A stretch of 50,038 bases of DNA, taken from positions 1-50,038 of the forward strand of contig NZ_JAQBOW010000134.1 in the NCBI RefSeq assembly GCF_028287845.1. Reading direction: 5' to 3'. The translations under genes were made by a program, and so were the position numbers. The notes beneath the pieces were generated by a model that saw only the letters and a program-made list of their open reading frames with translations, was not told the origin of the DNA and made no database searches. Within the stretch, counting starts at the first letter, position 1, and each line of letters begins with the position of its first letter. Source of the DNA: Mucilaginibacter sp. (lineage in GTDB: Bacteria > Bacteroidota > Bacteroidia > Sphingobacteriales > Sphingobacteriaceae). Below are positions 9,829 through 20,426 of this stretch, one piece after another.

Positions 9829-12282
9829 TTAATAACTTATTGAAAATAAATCGCTTGTGTTTTTAATAATCATGCTCTTAACCTTTTCGCCTTCAACCGG
9901 GTTAGCATTGCCTTGCGGATCAAATTTTGTAAGTGGTGTTAACATCGATACAAAATCATCATTAAAACCAGCTGGTTTTCCGTTAAGTTTTACCGGCCCT
10001 ACAAAGCCATGAAGAATCAATTTAATGTTATTGAACTTAGACTTTAACGAACCGTCTGCTTTATCAAAAGTGATTGTTTTTTTGGCAGCATTATAACTGA
10101 TAAGGCGTTTATAATAAGCACCGGTTTCATTAGCAAAACTTTCGCCATCATCTTCATAATAAGTAAAGCTGTTGTTTTGAGTTCCCTGGTAAATGTTTAT
10201 AACAAGCGTATCGGTGGGTTGTTGCGCTGTGGTTTGCACCAATGACTGCATTGGGATAATACTGCTCTCTTTTACATAAACCGGCAGCTTATGTGTATTT
10301 AACTGCAGTACTTTTTGCTGATTACCATTTTGCACTTCGCCGGTATAAAGGTCATACCATTTACCTGCCGGAAAATAAACCTTACCGAAAGTTGCAGACC
10401 CTTCAAACGGCATTACTAAAAACGCGTGCCCAAAAAGGTATTGGTTTTGAAACTGTGTATCGTAAATATTATTGTCGTGTGTGTAATCAATAGCCAATGA
10501 ACGCATTACCGGGTGTCCGTTCTGCGTGGCCTCATAAAAAGTACTGTACAGGTATGGCAACAGTTTATAGCGCAGGTTGATGTAATTCCTTGAAATTTCC
10601 AGCACTTCTTCGCCAAATGTCCATGGCTCTGCGGCTTTAGTGTTAACCCCGGTGTGATTACGGAAATAAGGGTTAAACGCACCTATCTGTATCCACCGTG
10701 CAAATAATGATGTTGACCCATTGCCGGTAAAACCACCTATATCCATCCCTGTAAAAGGTATACCGCTAAGGCCCAGGCTATTTAATAAACGTACGCCTGC
10801 CAGCATGTGGCTATCTTCGGCGCGGTTATCGCCTGTCCACATAGCAGAATAGCGTTGAAAACCGGCGTAACCTGAACGTGTTAACACAAACGGACGCTTG
10901 CCGAATGCCGCGCGGGCTCCCTCATAGCTTGCGCGCGCCATTTGCAAAGCGTATACATTGCGGGCCTGTAAATGCGAAGCCTTGCTACCATCATAATCAA
11001 ATAGGATATTATCAGGCATTTTCTGCCCCCAGGTAGAAATTTCGTTCATGTCATTCCATATCCCGCTAATACCATCATCACCATACTTCTTAATTTCGCT
11101 TCCCCACCAGGTACGTGCTTTAGGATTGGTAAAATCAGGAAAATAGCACCAGCCGGGCCAAACCTCGCCGGTATAATTAGTGCTATCCGGGTATTTAGCA
11201 AAAATATTTTCTTTTAACCCGCGCTCATAAGTACCGTAGCCTTTTTCAACCTTCACACCCGGATCAACTATCACGGTAACCTTAAAGCCCATGTCTTTTA
11301 GTTTATCCGTCATTGTTTTAGGATCAGGAAAACGGTTTTTATCCCACGTAAATACTTTGTATTTATCCATGTAATGAATATCTAAAGTAATACCATCAGC
11401 CGGTAGTTTTTTCTCGCGCAAAGTTTGTGCAATACGGTAAACCTCAGTTTCGGGATAATAGCTGTAACGATTTTGCTGATACCCCAGGCTCCATAGCGGC
11501 GGCATCTTCATACGGCCGGTTAATGCGGTGTATGATGTAATTATATCGGCAACCTGTTTATGGTAAATAAAATAATAATTCATTTCGCCGCCACGTGCCC
11601 CAAATGATGAGAAGCGGTTATTGCTGGCGCCAAAATTAAAATCGCTTTGGTAGGTATTATCTAAAAAGATACCATAATTTAAATCATGATGTATACCTAT
11701 ATAAAATGGTATAGTTGAATAAATAGGATCTTGCTCGGTAGAATATCCATATACATCTGTATTTGTGTTGGTATACCCACTTCCATGGCGATCAAGGTTC
11801 CCGGTTTTTTCACCTAAACCTATAAAGCGTTCGCCTTCCTGCATTTTTTTATACGTTGTCACCGATTCGTTCACCCATGAAGTATTCAAGCCGGTTTCAT
11901 CTTCATTAATAATCTTGCCATCTGCAGTATAAAAACTAACCGCGAAGGGTGTTTTGTTGATAATAGCTTTTAACGAATCTGTTATGATGCTAATCTGGTG
12001 TGTATCCTGTGATATTTTAACTTTAGTTTTTTGAGGCTGGGAAATTACCGCGTACGAAAAATCGGCAGCAAGCTGTTGCTTGTTTAATCTGATACGGATC
12101 ACGTTAGCACTGTAAACGGTAACTTGTGCAAAAGCGTTGTCTGTAACTATGTTTAGTTGTTGGTTATCAATTGTTACATTTTTAACATTGCCCGGGCTTT
12201 TTACCGGGTTATTTTGAGCAGATGTTGAAAAATGTATTATTAAAAACAGTACAGTAACCAGGTGGCGATATTTTAGCTTCAT
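9829..12282 (-). CDS. GH31 alpha-glucosidase
   Basis: An 817-residue secreted enzyme (signal peptide 1-22, ending STSAQ) expected to release glucose from alpha-linked oligosaccharides in the periplasm. An N-terminal beta-sandwich (about 30-255) leads to the GH31 barrel. The nucleophile is Asp411 in IWNDMNE and the acid/base Asp485 in WTGDNRAED. C-terminal beta domains follow. It takes the place occupied by a GH97 alpha-glucosidase (SusB) in the Bacteroides starch locus. It is separated from the SusE-like gene by 157 bp containing a strong hairpin with a T-run, so enzyme expression is probably lower than that of the binding proteins. Confidence 0.92.
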   Translation of the reverse strand: MKLKYRHLVTVLFLIIHFSTSAQNNPVKSPGNVKNVTIDNQQLNIVTDNAFAQVTVYSANVIRIRLNKQQLAADFSYAVISQPQKTKVKISQDTHQISIITDSLKAIINKTPFAVSFYTADGKIINEDETGLNTSWVNESVTTYKKMQEGERFIGLGEKTGNLDRHGSGYTNTNTDVYGYSTEQDPIYSTIPFYIGIHHDLNYGIFLDNTYQSDFNFGASNNRFSSFGARGGEMNYYFIYHKQVADIITSYTALTGRMKMPPLWSLGYQQNRYSYYPETEVYRIAQTLREKKLPADGITLDIHYMDKYKVFTWDKNRFPDPKTMTDKLKDMGFKVTVIVDPGVKVEKGYGTYERGLKENIFAKYPDSTNYTGEVWPGWCYFPDFTNPKARTWWGSEIKKYGDDGISGIWNDMNEISTWGQKMPDNILFDYDGSKASHLQARNVYALQMARASYEGARAAFGKRPFVLTRSGYAGFQRYSAMWTGDNRAEDSHMLAGVRLLNSLGLSGIPFTGMDIGGFTGNGSTSLFARWIQIGAFNPYFRNHTGVNTKAAEPWTFGEEVLEISRNYINLRYKLLPYLYSTFYEATQNGHPVMRSLAIDYTHDNNIYDTQFQNQYLFGHAFLVMPFEGSATFGKVYFPAGKWYDLYTGEVQNGNQQKVLQLNTHKLPVYVKESSIIPMQSLVQTTAQQPTDTLVINIYQGTQNNSFTYYEDDGESFANETGAYYKRLISYNAAKKTITFDKADGSLKSKFNNIKLILHGFVGPVKLNGKPAGFNDDFVSMLTPLTKFDPQGNANPVEGEKVKSMIIKNTSDLFSISY

Positions 12283-12380
12283 TGTTTATATATAAATGGA
12301 TAATTGATCATTATCGGTTATGGCATAGCATATTATCATTGCAAAACAATAGTTAATAACATGCGGAAATCGGGTAAAAA

Positions 12381-12404
12381 TGGTCCGCTGTTAACAGCGG
12401 ACCA
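12381..12404 (-). terminator. intrinsic terminator or attenuator between binding-protein and enzyme genes
   Basis: TGGTCCGCTG and CAGCGGACCA form a perfect 10-bp GC-rich stem around TTAA. Read on the minus strand it is followed by TTTTTA. It starts 36 bases past the stop of the SusE-like gene and about 100 bases before the GH31 start. Partial termination here would give high susCDE and lower enzyme expression. Confidence 0.72.
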
Positions 12405-12439
12405 GTATAGAATTGAGATCAGTTAATATGTTTTATTAT

Positions 12440-13504
12440 TTATTGTTTAACCAAGGTATAGGTTGCCTTGGTTGCATCTGTAGCATTAACACTAAAGTTA
12501 AATTTATAGGTAGCCGCAGCCGCAACCGAGATATTGCCACCGTTGGCCGATGTCAGATCAACTCCATCAGGTGTTGCGAGTGTGCCATAGCTGGTTCCCC
12601 AGTCATGATTTCTTCTAACTTTAAATCCCTGGCCCGCAACGGCAGTAAATGGCGAAGTTACCGTCCAAATCTGGTTACCGTTATCATATTTCATGTCGGT
12701 ATCACTTGCCCAGCCACCTGGTGTAGCATCGCCAATTATGCTATAATAATAAGCAACTGGCGCAAAAGTGATTGTATTAGTATTTAAATTTAACGTTACC
12801 CAGGTTAATCCTGCAGCCGGAGCGGTAATATCACCACCTCCATTATAAACTACAGTTGCACCGGTTGCCCCATAAGAGTTTGTCCAGGTTTTAGCCGGAG
12901 TAATTTTAAAAGCAAGATTACCGGCAGTGAAATTGATAATACCTGTATATATACCATTGCTTGTAGCTGATAATAAGCTATCTGCAGTTGCCGGGTTCCA
13001 TCCCTGGTAAGCACCCGGTACATAAAGAAATGAAGTTAAATTAAACGGAGTTAATGTAAGGGTTACTACATTTGAATAAACTGGTTTTACACTGGTACCA
13101 ACCGAATAGGCAATACGTGCTGACACTTGTGAAGGGGTACCCGCAGTTAAACCAAGTTTTAACAACAGGGCATTAAAATCCGTTGTTGAAAAACCTTGTG
13201 CAAGCTGTTTTACACCTACTGTAACTAATTGTGGTTTTGCCCAATTATCACTTGCCAGGTCAATTTGCAGCGTATTTGTTGTAGCGCTGGTATAACCATA
13301 ATTGGCGTTGGTAAAGTTAAAGGTGATTACTTTGGTTGTATCATTGAGCTTAGCTTTATCCAAAACCATGGTTGTTGCCGAAGCACTTAATGTACCTGCT
13401 GTACCACCATTTGTTACTACAAGTGTGTCACTTTTTTTACAGGAAGCTAATGAGAACAGCACTATACTGCCAAAAGCTAAAAATTTTACTAAAGATTTTT
13501 TCAT
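12440..13504 (-). CDS. SusE/SusF-like starch-binding outer-membrane lipoprotein
   Basis: A 354-residue surface lipoprotein with lipobox Cys22 (LASC). Residues about 30-165 match the N-terminal SusE-type domain. Two carbohydrate-binding repeats follow, at about 172-260 and 262-354, each with an aromatic-rich face (for example GAYQGWNPA and DATPGGWAS, then WTNSYG and DWGTSYG). No catalytic domain is present. It would hold starch or maltodextrin at the cell surface next to SusC/SusD. It is 17 bp behind susD. The SusE/SusF label is by domain pattern and position; with only two binding repeats it is closer to SusE. Confidence 0.85.
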   Translation of the reverse strand: MKKSLVKFLAFGSIVLFSLASCKKSDTLVVTNGGTAGTLSASATTMVLDKAKLNDTTKVITFNFTNANYGYTSATTNTLQIDLASDNWAKPQLVTVGVKQLAQGFSTTDFNALLLKLGLTAGTPSQVSARIAYSVGTSVKPVYSNVVTLTLTPFNLTSFLYVPGAYQGWNPATADSLLSATSNGIYTGIINFTAGNLAFKITPAKTWTNSYGATGATVVYNGGGDITAPAAGLTWVTLNLNTNTITFAPVAYYYSIIGDATPGGWASDTDMKYDNGNQIWTVTSPFTAVAGQGFKVRRNHDWGTSYGTLATPDGVDLTSANGGNISVAAAATYKFNFSVNATDATKATYTLVKQ

Positions 13505-13521
13505 TATAATTTCGTTAATAA

Positions 13522-15141
13522 TTAATATCCTGCGTTTTGTTTAAGATTTGGGTTAACTGCTCTATCCTGATCTGGTATTGGATAAAGGTTACGAAATGAA
13601 GCTACACTTGTGCCTAATTTTACACCACCTTTAAATGGCCACACATAGTTAGCGGTGGTAAATTGGTCATAACGAATCAGGTCAGTTCGCCTTAAACCTT
13701 CCCAGTACAATTCGCGGGCTCTTTCATCCAGGATAAAGCTGGTGGTTAATTGTGCCGATGTTATATTACCAGCAGCACTTCCGTATGCCCGGGTGCGAAT
13801 ATTGTTAATATAAGTTAAAGCTGTCCCATTATCACCCCCTGTACCGCCGCGTAGCACGGCTTCGGCGTATATAAGATACATTTCGGATAAACGGAATAAT
13901 GGCATATCTATGTCAGAGTAAGTCAGGTCTGTTCCGGTAGCACCGGCTGCAGTAACATTTCTGAATTTATTAACCGCATAGCCATCAGTAAATGAGGTAA
14001 CATCATTTATATCCAAACTTTGGCCGCGTGTCCAAAATTCGGCACGGGTGTCTATATTTTTATTGTTTGGAAAATAGGTTAATGAGGTATCCTGCGGAGC
14101 TGGAAAAAGGTTAACTATATTTTTTGTTACTCTTATACCCGCCCATTTCTGGTTAGTTCCGTATAAGGGTGCCGGCATGCTGCCACCTAATTGAGCATTC
14201 TTTAAAAATGTTGTACCGCCGTATCCCTGTGTTTTTGCACCATCATAATTAATGGTCAAGACAGCTTCAGTATTTCCTATATTATTATCTGCCAGCATCA
14301 GGTTATCATATTTTGGTATTAATGTATAACCTGCAGCAATTACTTTTTGAGCATAGGTTACAGCATCTGTATACCTGGGTGTTCCGGTATATACACCTGC
14401 GTTTAAATATAAACGTGCCAACAATGCCCATGCAGCAGCCTGGTCTGCGCGGCCATATTCGTTTTTAAGTGGCGCAACTAATAAACCATCAATAGCTTTC
14501 AATTCACTTTCAACATAAGTAAAAAGTGCAGCCCTTGTGGTTTGTGGAGGTATTGTAGAACCTACCGCAGTTGCATCAGTAACAAAAGGCGGGTTACCAA
14601 ACAAATCCATCAAAACCCAGTATTGATAAGCGCGTAAAAAACGCGCTTCGGCCACATAATAATGAATATTTGTAACATCAGCGCCTGTTATGCCACGACT
14701 GCTTAAATTAGCATCTGATGACTGCCTGATAAAATCATTGCATAAAGTAATTTGGTATAAACTCCTGTAATACAAGCCAGTTAAAATAGGATTCGATGAT
14801 GACCAACTCATGGCATGAAAATCGGGTAAACCCGGGTCGCCCCATGCAATAACCGCTTCATCAGTAGGTAATTCCTGCGCGCACCAGAACAGGCGAAAAA
14901 AATCAGAAGTGCCTTCATCTATTCCCTGTACATCACCACTGCCAGCAGGGCCTGTGTTGCCGGTAAGCGCAAAGCTGCCATACACTTTAGCCAAAGCTTG
15001 TTTATAACCGGCTGGCGTGCTATATACCTGGGCCGAAGTTACCTGGTCATTTGGTGTGATAATTTTATTCTTATTACAGGACATTAAGCTGCCCCCTAAT
15101 AAGCCAGCACCTAATAATATTATGATTAAATTCCTTTTCAT
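13522..15141 (-). CDS. susD: SusD/RagB family glycan-binding lipoprotein (starch locus)
   Basis: A 539-residue outer-membrane lipoprotein that forms the lid of the SusC transporter and binds glycan. The ATG at 15141 is preferred over an in-frame TTG 27 bases upstream, because it gives a clean signal peptide with lipobox Cys22 (SLMSC). TPR-like helices in the first half and the C-terminal IRTRAYG...ILDERARELYWEGLRRTDLIR region are typical of the family. It starts 31 bp after the susC stop and is followed by the SusE-like gene. The neighbouring GH13 and GH31 enzymes point to alpha-glucan as ligand. Confidence 0.93.
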   Translation of the reverse strand: MKRNLIIILLGAGLLGGSLMSCNKNKIITPNDQVTSAQVYSTPAGYKQALAKVYGSFALTGNTGPAGSGDVQGIDEGTSDFFRLFWCAQELPTDEAVIAWGDPGLPDFHAMSWSSSNPILTGLYYRSLYQITLCNDFIRQSSDANLSSRGITGADVTNIHYYVAEARFLRAYQYWVLMDLFGNPPFVTDATAVGSTIPPQTTRAALFTYVESELKAIDGLLVAPLKNEYGRADQAAAWALLARLYLNAGVYTGTPRYTDAVTYAQKVIAAGYTLIPKYDNLMLADNNIGNTEAVLTINYDGAKTQGYGGTTFLKNAQLGGSMPAPLYGTNQKWAGIRVTKNIVNLFPAPQDTSLTYFPNNKNIDTRAEFWTRGQSLDINDVTSFTDGYAVNKFRNVTAAGATGTDLTYSDIDMPLFRLSEMYLIYAEAVLRGGTGGDNGTALTYINNIRTRAYGSAAGNITSAQLTTSFILDERARELYWEGLRRTDLIRYDQFTTANYVWPFKGGVKLGTSVASFRNLYPIPDQDRAVNPNLKQNAGY

Positions 15142-15172
15142 TTTATTTCTTTTTAAGCATTTAAGCAAAAGT

Positions 15173-18100
15173 TTATAAGCTAAGATTTACACCCAATACA
15201 TAAGTTCTGGGTCTTGGGTAAAGATTATTATCAATACCGTTAGTAATTTCAGGATCAACGCCTTTGTATTGGGTAATAATAAATACATTTTGAACATTTG
15301 CACTTATTCTCAGATCGCCCGTATTTTTGAATATTTTTCCGAAATTATATCCTATATGCGCATTATCCATTCTGAAGAATGAGGCATTTTGGATGTAATA
15401 GTCTGATAACAGATCATTACTGCTATTACCCGTTAAACCACTTGTAAGAACATCTGATGACCCATTGTTAATAAAACCAAGCGGATTAGTAATATTGCGC
15501 TGTATACCTGTATTTGAAGCTACATTGTTATATACGTAGTTTCCAAAACTGGCGCGGGTAACAAAACCTATGCTCCACAACTTGTACCTAAAATCAGAGC
15601 TGAAACCAAAATATTCTTTTGGATCAGGGCTATGATTGATATACAGATCTTGGTTATTTATTAAACCATCTTTATTCTTGTCTACAAATACCGCATCAAG
15701 TGGTTGCCCGTTTGCAGCATATACTTGCTGATACACATAAAAAGAATTCTTCGGATAGCCTACCTGGTCTATTTGAATAGTTTGGCCTGTACCACCCGCT
15801 ATACCGCCTACCTGTAATCCGGGGAAAGACGGAGTTGTTACCAATGTTAAATTGGTGATCTTGTTTTGATCATAAGTCGCATTCAGATTTGCGGTCCATG
15901 ATATATCTTTAGTATCAATAATGCGGGCATTAATACTAAACTCTAAGCCCTGGTCAACCATATTACCTACGTTACCTGTAATTTGGTTACCAAAATTGCT
16001 TCCGGCCGGCTGACCAATTGTGGCAAGTAAATTCTTGGTTTTTCTGTAATAGTAATCCAAGCTACCTGTTATACGATCATTTAGGAAACCATAGTCAAAA
16101 GCCGCATTTGCTGTAGATGTTTGTTCCCAGGTTCTGCCATAATAATAAGCAGCCGGGCGGTACATTTGATAATAATTACCACCAAACTGGTACTGTGCTG
16201 TAGTATTACTTAAGCTATAAGGCGATAGGTAATCATAATTGCCAATTCCGTCCTGGTTACCGGTAACGCCGTATTCCAAACGTAGTTTAAGGTTTGACAA
16301 GGTTTGATTGTCTTTAAGAAAATCTTCTCTGTTAATTCGCCATGCAAAAGCAACCGACGGGAAATTTCCCGTTCTGATACCCGGGGCAAAACGTGTAGAA
16401 ACATCGCTCCTGATTGTACCGGTTAATAAATATTTTTCATCATATACATAATTTAACCTTGCATATCCCGAAGTAAGCTGGCTTTCCTGTATATCATACG
16501 GGTAATTAAATGTCGAAGTTGCTCTTACAGTTCCATCAGAAAAATAGGAAAGGAAATTATAGCTTGTTGCTTTAAAATCCTGGAACGAATAACCCGCAAC
16601 TACATCAACATGACTTTTTATAGCCTTTATGTCTTTAGAGTAGCTCAAAAATCCTTCAAAAAGTTTATTACCGGTAGTTTGGTTATACTGGCTGTAATTT
16701 CCATTATAGTAATTTCCATTTTGAAGCACATCTATATTTGAAGCAGCATCAGCCGGAACTACGTCAGAACCTGAGCCTTTTGTTGCATCATATGATACAT
16801 TCACATTAACGTGCAGGTCTGGAAAGAAATGAAGTTTGTAGTCAATACCTAAACTAACTATAGCCCTGTAAACTGTACTACTGTTATTATTTTGTTCTAA
16901 TAAACCAAGCGGGTTTAATGGCGCCAGTGATTTAAGACCGCTTGGCGTATTGGTAGGATCTAATATTTGCGTAAAACCACCATAATTGTTATTTCCAGAG
17001 TAAACAGGTAATGTAGGATTAAAACTAACCGCGCTGCCTATGGCGCCTTCATTAGCAAAACGTTGTTTTACCTGCGCGCCTTTAAAGTTAAAATTGATCT
17101 TTAAATGATCGGTAAATAAGCTTGGGCTTAAGTTTATAGCACCTGTATAACGTTGTAATGAACTTGTTTTTAATATACCATTCTGGTCTGTATACCCAAC
17201 AGAAACCCGGTAAGGTAATTTATCTTTAGCTGTAGTACCTGATACGCTTAAATTATTATCAGTGCTGTATGATGTTTGATATATCTGTTTTTGCCAGTCG
17301 GTATTTGCATTTCCTAATAAACTGATGTATTTTTTGTTTGAAGTAGTATCGTTCGCCCTTACATAAGCGCGAAATTGATCCGGGCTTAGTACCGGGGCCT
17401 CCTTAGGTAAAGTTGCTACCGAAAATTGTGTACTAAAGTTTATTACAGGTTTTCCTGCCTTGCCTTTTTTAGTGGTGATTAATATAACTCCGTTTGATGC
17501 CCTGTTACCATAAATAGCGGCGGCTGATGCATCTTTCAGTATATTAAACGATTCGATATCATTCGGGTTAATCAAACTTAACGGATCAGCAACGCCCGAA
17601 ATTCTCGAAGTACCATCAGTATTACGGGAGTTATCCAGTGGAACGCCATCAATAACTATCAACGGGTTATTGCTGCCATTTACTGATGCACCGCCTCTGA
17701 TACGGATTGTGCTGCCTGAACCGGGAGCCCCGCTGTTTGAAATAATAGATACACCTGCTACTTTACCCTGTATCAATTGCTCGGGCGTAGTAACCGCGCC
17801 CTGATTAAAATCTTTCGCAGTAACTGTAGCTATTGCACCGGTAAGGTCTGATTTTTTTGCCGTACCATAACCAATTACCACTACTTCACCGAGACTTTTC
17901 GCGTCAGGGGCTAATTTAAAATCCGAAGTAACATTACCTGCAACGGTTAACGTTCTTTCAAGTGGCTGGTAGCCTATAAAGCTTGCTACTATAGTAACAG
18001 AACCCGTAGTTACTGATAACTTGTAATTTCCATTTATATCTGTAGCTATACCGTTTTGACTTCCTTTTACTACTATGGATGCTCCAGGAAGAGGCTGATT

Positions 18101-18211
18101 ATTTTCATCGAGCACTGTACCTGAAATAATCGCTGTTTGTGCAAATGCAATGGATGTTAACATTAAAAATGCACATAATAGCAAATACTGTTTTATATGT
18201 TTTTTTCTCAT
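15173..18211 (-). CDS. susC: SusC/RagA TonB-dependent outer-membrane transporter (starch locus)
   Basis: A 1012-residue TonB-dependent porin that imports oligosaccharides across the outer membrane. The signal peptide ends near FAQ (residue 25). A carboxypeptidase-regulatory-like domain (about 28-110) is followed by the plug domain (starting VVVIGYGTAKKSDLTGAI, with IRGGAS, VIDGVPLDNS and LKDASAAAIYGNRASNGV). The rest is the 22-strand barrel. There is no N-terminal STN domain, so signalling through an ECF/anti-sigma pair is not expected. That fits the SusR-like regulator located upstream on the same strand. Confidence 0.95.
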   Translation of the reverse strand: MRKKHIKQYLLLCAFLMLTSIAFAQTAIISGTVLDENNQPLPGASIVVKGSQNGIATDINGNYKLSVTTGSVTIVASFIGYQPLERTLTVAGNVTSDFKLAPDAKSLGEVVVIGYGTAKKSDLTGAIATVTAKDFNQGAVTTPEQLIQGKVAGVSIISNSGAPGSGSTIRIRGGASVNGSNNPLIVIDGVPLDNSRNTDGTSRISGVADPLSLINPNDIESFNILKDASAAAIYGNRASNGVILITTKKGKAGKPVINFSTQFSVATLPKEAPVLSPDQFRAYVRANDTTSNKKYISLLGNANTDWQKQIYQTSYSTDNNLSVSGTTAKDKLPYRVSVGYTDQNGILKTSSLQRYTGAINLSPSLFTDHLKINFNFKGAQVKQRFANEGAIGSAVSFNPTLPVYSGNNNYGGFTQILDPTNTPSGLKSLAPLNPLGLLEQNNNSSTVYRAIVSLGIDYKLHFFPDLHVNVNVSYDATKGSGSDVVPADAASNIDVLQNGNYYNGNYSQYNQTTGNKLFEGFLSYSKDIKAIKSHVDVVAGYSFQDFKATSYNFLSYFSDGTVRATSTFNYPYDIQESQLTSGYARLNYVYDEKYLLTGTIRSDVSTRFAPGIRTGNFPSVAFAWRINREDFLKDNQTLSNLKLRLEYGVTGNQDGIGNYDYLSPYSLSNTTAQYQFGGNYYQMYRPAAYYYGRTWEQTSTANAAFDYGFLNDRITGSLDYYYRKTKNLLATIGQPAGSNFGNQITGNVGNMVDQGLEFSINARIIDTKDISWTANLNATYDQNKITNLTLVTTPSFPGLQVGGIAGGTGQTIQIDQVGYPKNSFYVYQQVYAANGQPLDAVFVDKNKDGLINNQDLYINHSPDPKEYFGFSSDFRYKLWSIGFVTRASFGNYVYNNVASNTGIQRNITNPLGFINNGSSDVLTSGLTGNSSNDLLSDYYIQNASFFRMDNAHIGYNFGKIFKNTGDLRISANVQNVFIITQYKGVDPEITNGIDNNLYPRPRTYVLGVNLSL

Positions 18212-18759
18212 TTAATTTATTTTTAGTTTATAAGCTGTTGTTGGTTTATAATTTAGACGGGATGGCGGAATGCTATTGGTAAACAATTAAGCCATTGTTA
18301 TAAACTCATCGCCTCAAGTGGAGTAGTGTTGTTTTATCATGATCAGTTAATTTGTATTAGTTTGTTTCTTTTTTACTGGTGCCCAAAAAACTATTAAATC
18401 TTAACCGCATGTATTGCATCATAATGCTGCATTAACAGTCGATGTCATAAATTTTAATTTATGCCCAGGAAATTTTCATGTTTGGTTTATCGTGTCACTA
18501 TAATATCACGGCTTGTTGCACTTGATATTTTTTTATGACCGCACAAAATAAGGTGGGATATCTTCGGCAACCTATTTATTTACAAAAAATATAAAAAAAA
18601 ATGCCCTTTATTTTTTTTATATTTCTAATAATCAGATGTTTGAAAAAAAGTCTTTTGAGAAAAATTTAATTTAAATTTTAACTTTATTTAACAAATTATG
18701 CCGCTTTTAGCATGAAAAAAGTCACCCAATATTGGCGGAAATTCACAAGAAGAATAGAA
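18212..18759. other. intergenic region upstream of susC
   Basis: A 548-bp AT-rich stretch between the SusR-like stop and the susC start. It must hold the susC promoter and any SusR site, but I cannot assign a clear TAnnTTTG element. An A/T-only inverted repeat (AAATATAAAAAAAA at 18587-18600 and its complement at 18611-18624, with loop ATGCCCTTTA) may end the regulator transcript. The sequence TTTATAA recurs at 18227 and 18244 in the susC leader. No small gene is evident. Confidence 0.5.
18587..18624 (-). terminator. A/T hairpin downstream of the SusR-like gene
   Basis: A 14-bp inverted repeat made only of A and T, with a 10-nt loop, about 135 bases past the regulator stop. It reads into a T-run on either strand. 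The weak stem and low complexity keep confidence low. Confidence 0.3.
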
Positions 18760-20412
18760 TTAAGGTTTGCCGTCAATATCAACAGCTTTAATTGCCATAA
18801 TACGCTGATCAAAACTATCGCCGTGAACCAGCGCCCTGGCCTTGATACGCATTTTATATACGTAAATTGTTTTTTCAGAATACTCCAATATATTAGCTAC
18901 AGTCTCCGTATCGCTAATGCCCATACGCATTAAAGCAAATATCCGCAGGTCCGTAGTCAAAACTTCGTGCTCTTTGGGCCATATTTGGTCATCTTTATTA
19001 AACAGGGAATTAAATTCTTCAATAAAATTGGGGAATATCTTTATAAAAACATGATCAAAAGTATAGAACAAGGTATCACGCTCTTTTTTAATATTGATCT
19101 TATCGGCCATTATCTGGATGTCATCATATTTTTTGATAGCCAGTTTGGTATCAACAGATCTTTTTATACGCTCTAATTGCAAAATATAGCCAGATATAAC
19201 ATTGAAGAAATAGCCAATATAATCTTCTTTTATTTTTGTTCCTTCCAGTAATTTTTCGTTAATTTTTTCCAGCTGGACATTCTTATCATCAATTATCTTT
19301 TCTTTGGTTTTTAACTTTCTAAGTTGTTTAAAAAGTATACCCAACGTAACTATAACCAATATTGCGAGTAATGCTATCAGGCTAAAAAAAATAATAAACC
19401 GGTTTTCTTCCCTTTCTATAAATGCTAACTTCTCGGATGCTACTATAGGCAACAATGTTCCTATTTGAACTTTTCGCTGTCTTGCACCGTAAAAATCAGC
19501 ATCAGCAAGCGCATTTTGCAAGGCTGTATAAGCATTTTTAATATCACCTTCTTTATACAATAGTTCGGCAAGCCAAAAAAGTGCTACGGTTTCTTTAGTA
19601 GATGATTGAATGTCGCTGATCGTAGCTTTTATTAATAACTCAATACATTTATTTTTTTGAGGAGTATTAAGGTAAACATTGGCCAGAGTTGAGGTTACAA
19701 TAGCATATTGATGCGCAGTAAGCTTGTGCTGATTTAAAAGATTGTTAAAATCAACAATGGCTGCATCATAATTACCGTTCCTGAATTTCTTAAAACCCAT
19801 TAAATACACGTTATCATATGATCCGGGCCGGCTTAAAGCAATAGCCGAATCAATATATTTATTTGCCTGCTCCTTATAATTTGCCGCATAATGCCGGTCA
19901 TTATCATAGCTAGCCAAATCATAATACGCGCGTGTAAAAATGGAGAAATATTCCATTTTAACACTATCGTTCAAATTGCGCACGTTAATTCCGCGCATGC
20001 TGTCAAATGTTTCTTTAAACATACCTGATGACAGCAGTATAAAGCCGATTTGTATTTTACTAAAATCTTCTTTGGATTTATCATGCATTGCCAGGCTCAG
20101 TTCCTGCAGTTTGGCAGAATATACATAGGCCGAATCATATTGATATGACTTATACTCGTCATACAGCTTATTACATAAATTAAACTGATCCTTAAAATTA
20201 TAAAGCGGGATGTTGGTAAGTGTATGTTTAAGATTTTTAATACGTACCTCTTTTTGATGGTCGTAAACTTTCTTTTTATTTAGTTCAAGTTTTAAATCGT
20301 CAAACAGATCATTTGTTTTTGAGTCTGAGAAAGCATTGTATGCAGCAGATATAAAAAATAAAATTAGCAAGTATTTGATTAGCTTGGGGTTGAAGCAAAA
20401 GTTGTATATCAT
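18760..20412 (-). CDS. susR: SusR-like membrane-anchored transcriptional regulator
   Basis: A 550-residue regulator. A signal-like hydrophobic stretch (about 12-28) leads into a helical TPR-type sensor region (about 45-320) placed in the periplasm. One membrane helix follows (about 339-361), then a coiled-coil segment and a C-terminal LuxR-like helix-turn-helix (about 485-530, including GISDTETVANILEYSEKTIY). The length, topology and place directly upstream of susC match Bacteroides SusR, which senses maltose and activates the starch locus. Ligand and target are by analogy. A perfect inverted repeat lies 15 bp before its start codon. Confidence 0.88.
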   Translation of the reverse strand: MIYNFCFNPKLIKYLLILFFISAAYNAFSDSKTNDLFDDLKLELNKKKVYDHQKEVRIKNLKHTLTNIPLYNFKDQFNLCNKLYDEYKSYQYDSAYVYSAKLQELSLAMHDKSKEDFSKIQIGFILLSSGMFKETFDSMRGINVRNLNDSVKMEYFSIFTRAYYDLASYDNDRHYAANYKEQANKYIDSAIALSRPGSYDNVYLMGFKKFRNGNYDAAIVDFNNLLNQHKLTAHQYAIVTSTLANVYLNTPQKNKCIELLIKATISDIQSSTKETVALFWLAELLYKEGDIKNAYTALQNALADADFYGARQRKVQIGTLLPIVASEKLAFIEREENRFIIFFSLIALLAILVIVTLGILFKQLRKLKTKEKIIDDKNVQLEKINEKLLEGTKIKEDYIGYFFNVISGYILQLERIKRSVDTKLAIKKYDDIQIMADKINIKKERDTLFYTFDHVFIKIFPNFIEEFNSLFNKDDQIWPKEHEVLTTDLRIFALMRMGISDTETVANILEYSEKTIYVYKMRIKARALVHGDSFDQRIMAIKAVDIDGKP

Positions 20413-20426
20413 TTGTACTAATTTTA

